In this document: piece after piece, positions 27,923 through 29,795 of the stretch
How the letters are laid out: each line of letters opens with the position of its first letter
Numbering within the stretch: position 1 is the first letter of the stretch
Source: a virus
Virus record (IMG/VR): IMGVR_UViG_3300008110_000706
Location: 1 to 29,795 of that record
Strand: one strand, 5' to 3'
Length of the DNA stretch: 29,795 nucleotides
Translations under genes and position numbers: made by a program
Notes under the pieces: generated by a model
Told to the model about the DNA's origin: nothing
The model's input: the letters and a program-made list of their open reading frames with translations, nothing else
The model's database searches: none

Positions 27923-28374
27923 TGGAACTCGTCTGCTCAACTACAGATTTCTTATATCCTTTAAAAGCGGATGTTTACTATCCAATTGTTGAGCAGGGCG
28001 CATATGGAAATCTTTCAAAGAAGTGGGTTCTTGATAGAACTATAGAGTGTAGCTTCGCACCCGCTGGCTCGGCATCTGCTGAAGAAGTAAAGCCAAATGC
28101 AAAAATTAATATTGATGTAAGCCTTCTCGGCAGAACACGAAATGACCTTAGAGTTACATCTAGGGAATCAAGAGAGTCTATTACTAATGTTATTATAACT
28201 AATATAAGAACTCACGGAGAAGTTCCAGTGTATCTAGAGACTGCTGGCCCAAGATCTGGAAGATCTACAATTTTTGAAATAGCATCAAATGAGCCAATAG
28301 TTGGTCCGTTTGGCGATATTGAATTTTATAAGCTAGTGGTCCGTAGATCAGAAAATCAGGCATCAGACCTATGA
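27922..28374 (+). CDS. Head-closure/neck protein (putative)
   Basis: A 150-residue beta-rich protein. MELVCSTTDFLYPLKADVYYP is followed by LSKKWVLDRTIECSFAP, then LGRTRNDLRVTSRES and a C-terminal GPFGDIEFYKLVVRRSENQ. A small beta-barrel protein encoded second after the capsid region usually closes the head channel (stopper). The name is inferred from gene order and size only. It has no cysteine cluster or membrane segment. Start overlaps the preceding stop by one base, and its stop overlaps the next start (ATGA). Confidence 0.6.
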   Translation: MELVCSTTDFLYPLKADVYYPIVEQGAYGNLSKKWVLDRTIECSFAPAGSASAEEVKPNAKINIDVSLLGRTRNDLRVTSRESRESITNVIITNIRTHGEVPVYLETAGPRSGRSTIFEIASNEPIVGPFGDIEFYKLVVRRSENQASDL

Positions 28375-29048
28375 TAACAGTTAGAATGAATCAAACAAGC
28401 CTGATAAAAGATTTAAACAATATTGTTGAATATTCAATGGGCTTTTTGGATGGAGTTCAAAAAGGTAAAAGACTTTTTTTAAATGCTCTTGGTTCTAGTG
28501 TAAGAGAAATGCTTGAGATTTTTATTGATTCAAACGCTAGGTCAAATCCACAAGCTTTGCACCACGTATATGAGTGGTACAAGGTTGGTAGCCCAGATGC
28601 AAGATTGTTTGATATTAAATACACAGTAAGCAATGTTGGACTATCTTTTTATTCATCTTTTAGACAATCAAACACAATCAAAGATGGATCTTCTTCACCA
28701 TTTTATAATAAAGCCAAAATAATGGAAGATGGAGTGCCAGTCGTAATACGACCAAAAATTGCTAACGTTCTTGTTTTTGAAGATGATGGAGAAACTGTTT
28801 TTACCAAAGGTCCTGTGGAAGTATTAAACCCAGGAGGAACTCAAGTACAAGGGTCATTTGAAAATATTGTTAATACATTTTTTACTAGATATTTTACACA
28901 AGCATTTTTAAAATCAAGCGGTGTAGATAGATATCTTAGTAATCCAGAAGTATATAAAAAGAATCTGTCAAAGGGAAAGTACGCTGGCAGATCTGTAGGG
29001 GTATCAACAGGATACTCATGGATAGCAAATGCAGGAGTTAAAATATAA
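28371..29048 (+). CDS. Neck/tail-completion protein (putative)
   Basis: A 225-residue protein. The N-terminal half is helical (LIKDLNNIVEYSMGFLDGVQK, RLFLNALGSSVREMLEIFI), the middle is beta-rich (YTVSNVGLSFYSSFRQS, DGVPVVIRPKIANVLVFEDD) and the C-terminal part contains VNTFFTRYFTQAFLKSSGVDR. This helix-then-sheet plan is similar to HK97 gp10-type tail-completion proteins, which join neck and tail, but is longer. Position third after the capsid block agrees. No better match is recognised. Overlaps both neighbouring genes. Confidence 0.58.
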   Translation: MITVRMNQTSLIKDLNNIVEYSMGFLDGVQKGKRLFLNALGSSVREMLEIFIDSNARSNPQALHHVYEWYKVGSPDARLFDIKYTVSNVGLSFYSSFRQSNTIKDGSSSPFYNKAKIMEDGVPVVIRPKIANVLVFEDDGETVFTKGPVEVLNPGGTQVQGSFENIVNTFFTRYFTQAFLKSSGVDRYLSNPEVYKKNLSKGKYAGRSVGVSTGYSWIANAGVKI

Positions 29049-29707
29049 TGGCAAACAATACAACACTAAATACACCAGTCCTATGGATAAACAAATATTT
29101 ACAAAGTAAGCTTGGTCAAAAGGTTGGAATTATCAGAGAAGATGGAAGTATTGAGCCAATAGGAATTCCATTTTTCCCAACCATGCCATCAACCATTGAC
29201 TCTTTAACGGAACAATGGATAACTGTTACTTCAGAAAGCAACCCCCTAACATTAGAAAGATATCCATACGCTGGGGTTATGGCGACTTGGGATCGTATGT
29301 TTAAAATGAATAGATCAAGCTTTCCTCATATAAAATGTGAGCAAATTCTTTATTATTTTTATGCAACACAAGAAAATGCGATGTTGACAATGATAAAAAC
29401 TCAAGAGGAGATTTTTAGACTTTTAGATCGTGGAGACGAATCTGCAGAAGAGATTAATAATTGGTGCTCAAATCGTAGGATAGATTTGGGCGGTACAGAG
29501 GGACCAGTAGACAATATGTTCTTTTTCCATGATTTTAAGGTATATCAGCTAGAAGAAACAAGAGATATTATTGACTTTGGAACAGCTAGGACGTATGCTG
29601 GAAATAAGATTATTATTGATTTCGACTACCATCAAATGCCTGAGTTAACAAATGCTGACTGGGCCCCAGAGCCAAGGCTAACTGGCAACGATAAAATTAC
29701 TATATAA
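29048..29707 (+). CDS. Tail terminator-like/neck protein (putative)
   Basis: A 219-residue protein that begins MANNTTLNTPVLWINKYLQSK and includes LERYPYAGVMATWDRMFKMNR, then QILYYFYATQENAMLTMIKTQ, EEIFRLLDRGDESAEEINNW and a beta-rich end (FFFHDFKVYQLEETRDIIDFG, KIIIDFDYHQMP). A helix between beta strands and last place before the tail gene suggest the tail terminator, which caps the tail tube; again inference from order. ATG overlaps the preceding stop (TAATG). The next promoter begins right after its stop codon. Confidence 0.6.
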   Translation: MANNTTLNTPVLWINKYLQSKLGQKVGIIREDGSIEPIGIPFFPTMPSTIDSLTEQWITVTSESNPLTLERYPYAGVMATWDRMFKMNRSSFPHIKCEQILYYFYATQENAMLTMIKTQEEIFRLLDRGDESAEEINNWCSNRRIDLGGTEGPVDNMFFFHDFKVYQLEETRDIIDFGTARTYAGNKIIIDFDYHQMPELTNADWAPEPRLTGNDKITI

Positions 29708-29712
29708 AAATC

Positions 29713-29721
29713 TGTTATACT
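29713..29721 (+). promoter_or_regulatory. Extended -10 promoter (TGTTATACT) for the tail operon
   Basis: TG-T-TATACT. The expected start near 29728 leaves a leader of about 53 nt to ATG 29781. That leader can form a weak hairpin, ACTT-AATAA paired with TTATT-GA-AAGT (about 29745-29768), just upstream of AGAGGTG. Confidence 0.6.
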
Positions 29722-29780
29722 TATGGTGAGGAAACCCGCCAAAAACTTAATAAACACTTATTGAAAGTAGAGGTGAAAAT

Positions 29781-29795
29781 ATGGCATATAGTCGT
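29781..29795 (+). CDS. Start of a tail gene (only 5 codons visible)
   Basis: ATG 29781 follows AGAGGTG (29769-29775) with 5 nt spacing and encodes MAYSR before the window ends. Given its own promoter, leader and position after the neck genes, it is probably the major tail tube or tail sheath protein. Which of these cannot be decided, so the tail type (contractile or not) stays open. Confidence 0.6.

Noticed and set aside
29048-29795. Tail-chaperone programmed frameshift
   Set aside because: The chaperone pair would lie downstream of the major tail gene, beyond the window; no slippery heptamer was noticed in a fitting position here.

Overview
This window is a piece of a tailed double-stranded DNA phage genome (Caudoviricetes). 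It is AT-rich, densely packed and almost entirely on the + strand. It carries a portal, a capsid protease/scaffold, an HK97-fold major capsid protein, neck genes and a very large block of tail-fibre genes. Nothing identifies the host directly. Several starts look leaderless, the ribonucleotide reductase is a monomeric B12-dependent enzyme common in actinophages, and the lysozyme has a classical signal peptide. A low-GC aquatic actinobacterium would fit, but that is inference. No terminase, integrase, tRNA or CRISPR is visible.

Region 1 (1-2460): the 3' end of a glycine-rich fibre, a small protein, two tandem DUF6065-like proteins and a small W-rich structural protein, ending in a bidirectional terminator. 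Region 2 (2474-3104): the only minus-strand gene, a secreted lysozyme-like protein with its own promoter, a TTG start and an operator-like inverted repeat. It looks like a self-contained 'moron'. Region 3 (3114-7167): small structural proteins and two fibre proteins, one of them with an N-terminal frameshift. Region 4 (7199-19768): two diverged copies of one cassette. Each copy has Mtd_N-type fibre(s), an IPT/Ig/lectin-like fibre with a cysteine-rich insertion, a zinc-ribbon protein, a small 'VID' protein and a GT-A glycosyltransferase. The second copy adds a DUF6065 protein. The window start looks like the tail of a third copy. Region 5 (19795-21949): terminator, promoter with leader hairpin, and adenosylcobalamin-dependent ribonucleotide reductase. 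Region 6 (21981-29795): head and neck genes in the order unknown protein, portal, protease with a nested in-frame scaffold start, major capsid protein, terminator, SAP-domain protein, four neck/tail-joining proteins, and the first codons of a tail gene.

Transcription appears to be divided by about thirteen extended -10 elements (TGnTATAAT type). Several lie 7-10 nt before an ATG that lacks a Shine-Dalgarno, which suggests leaderless mRNAs; the others have short leaders with strong AGGAGG sites. The fibre cassettes probably supply exchangeable receptor-binding proteins. The co-encoded glycosyltransferases and small proteins may decorate or mature them, but this is a hypothesis.
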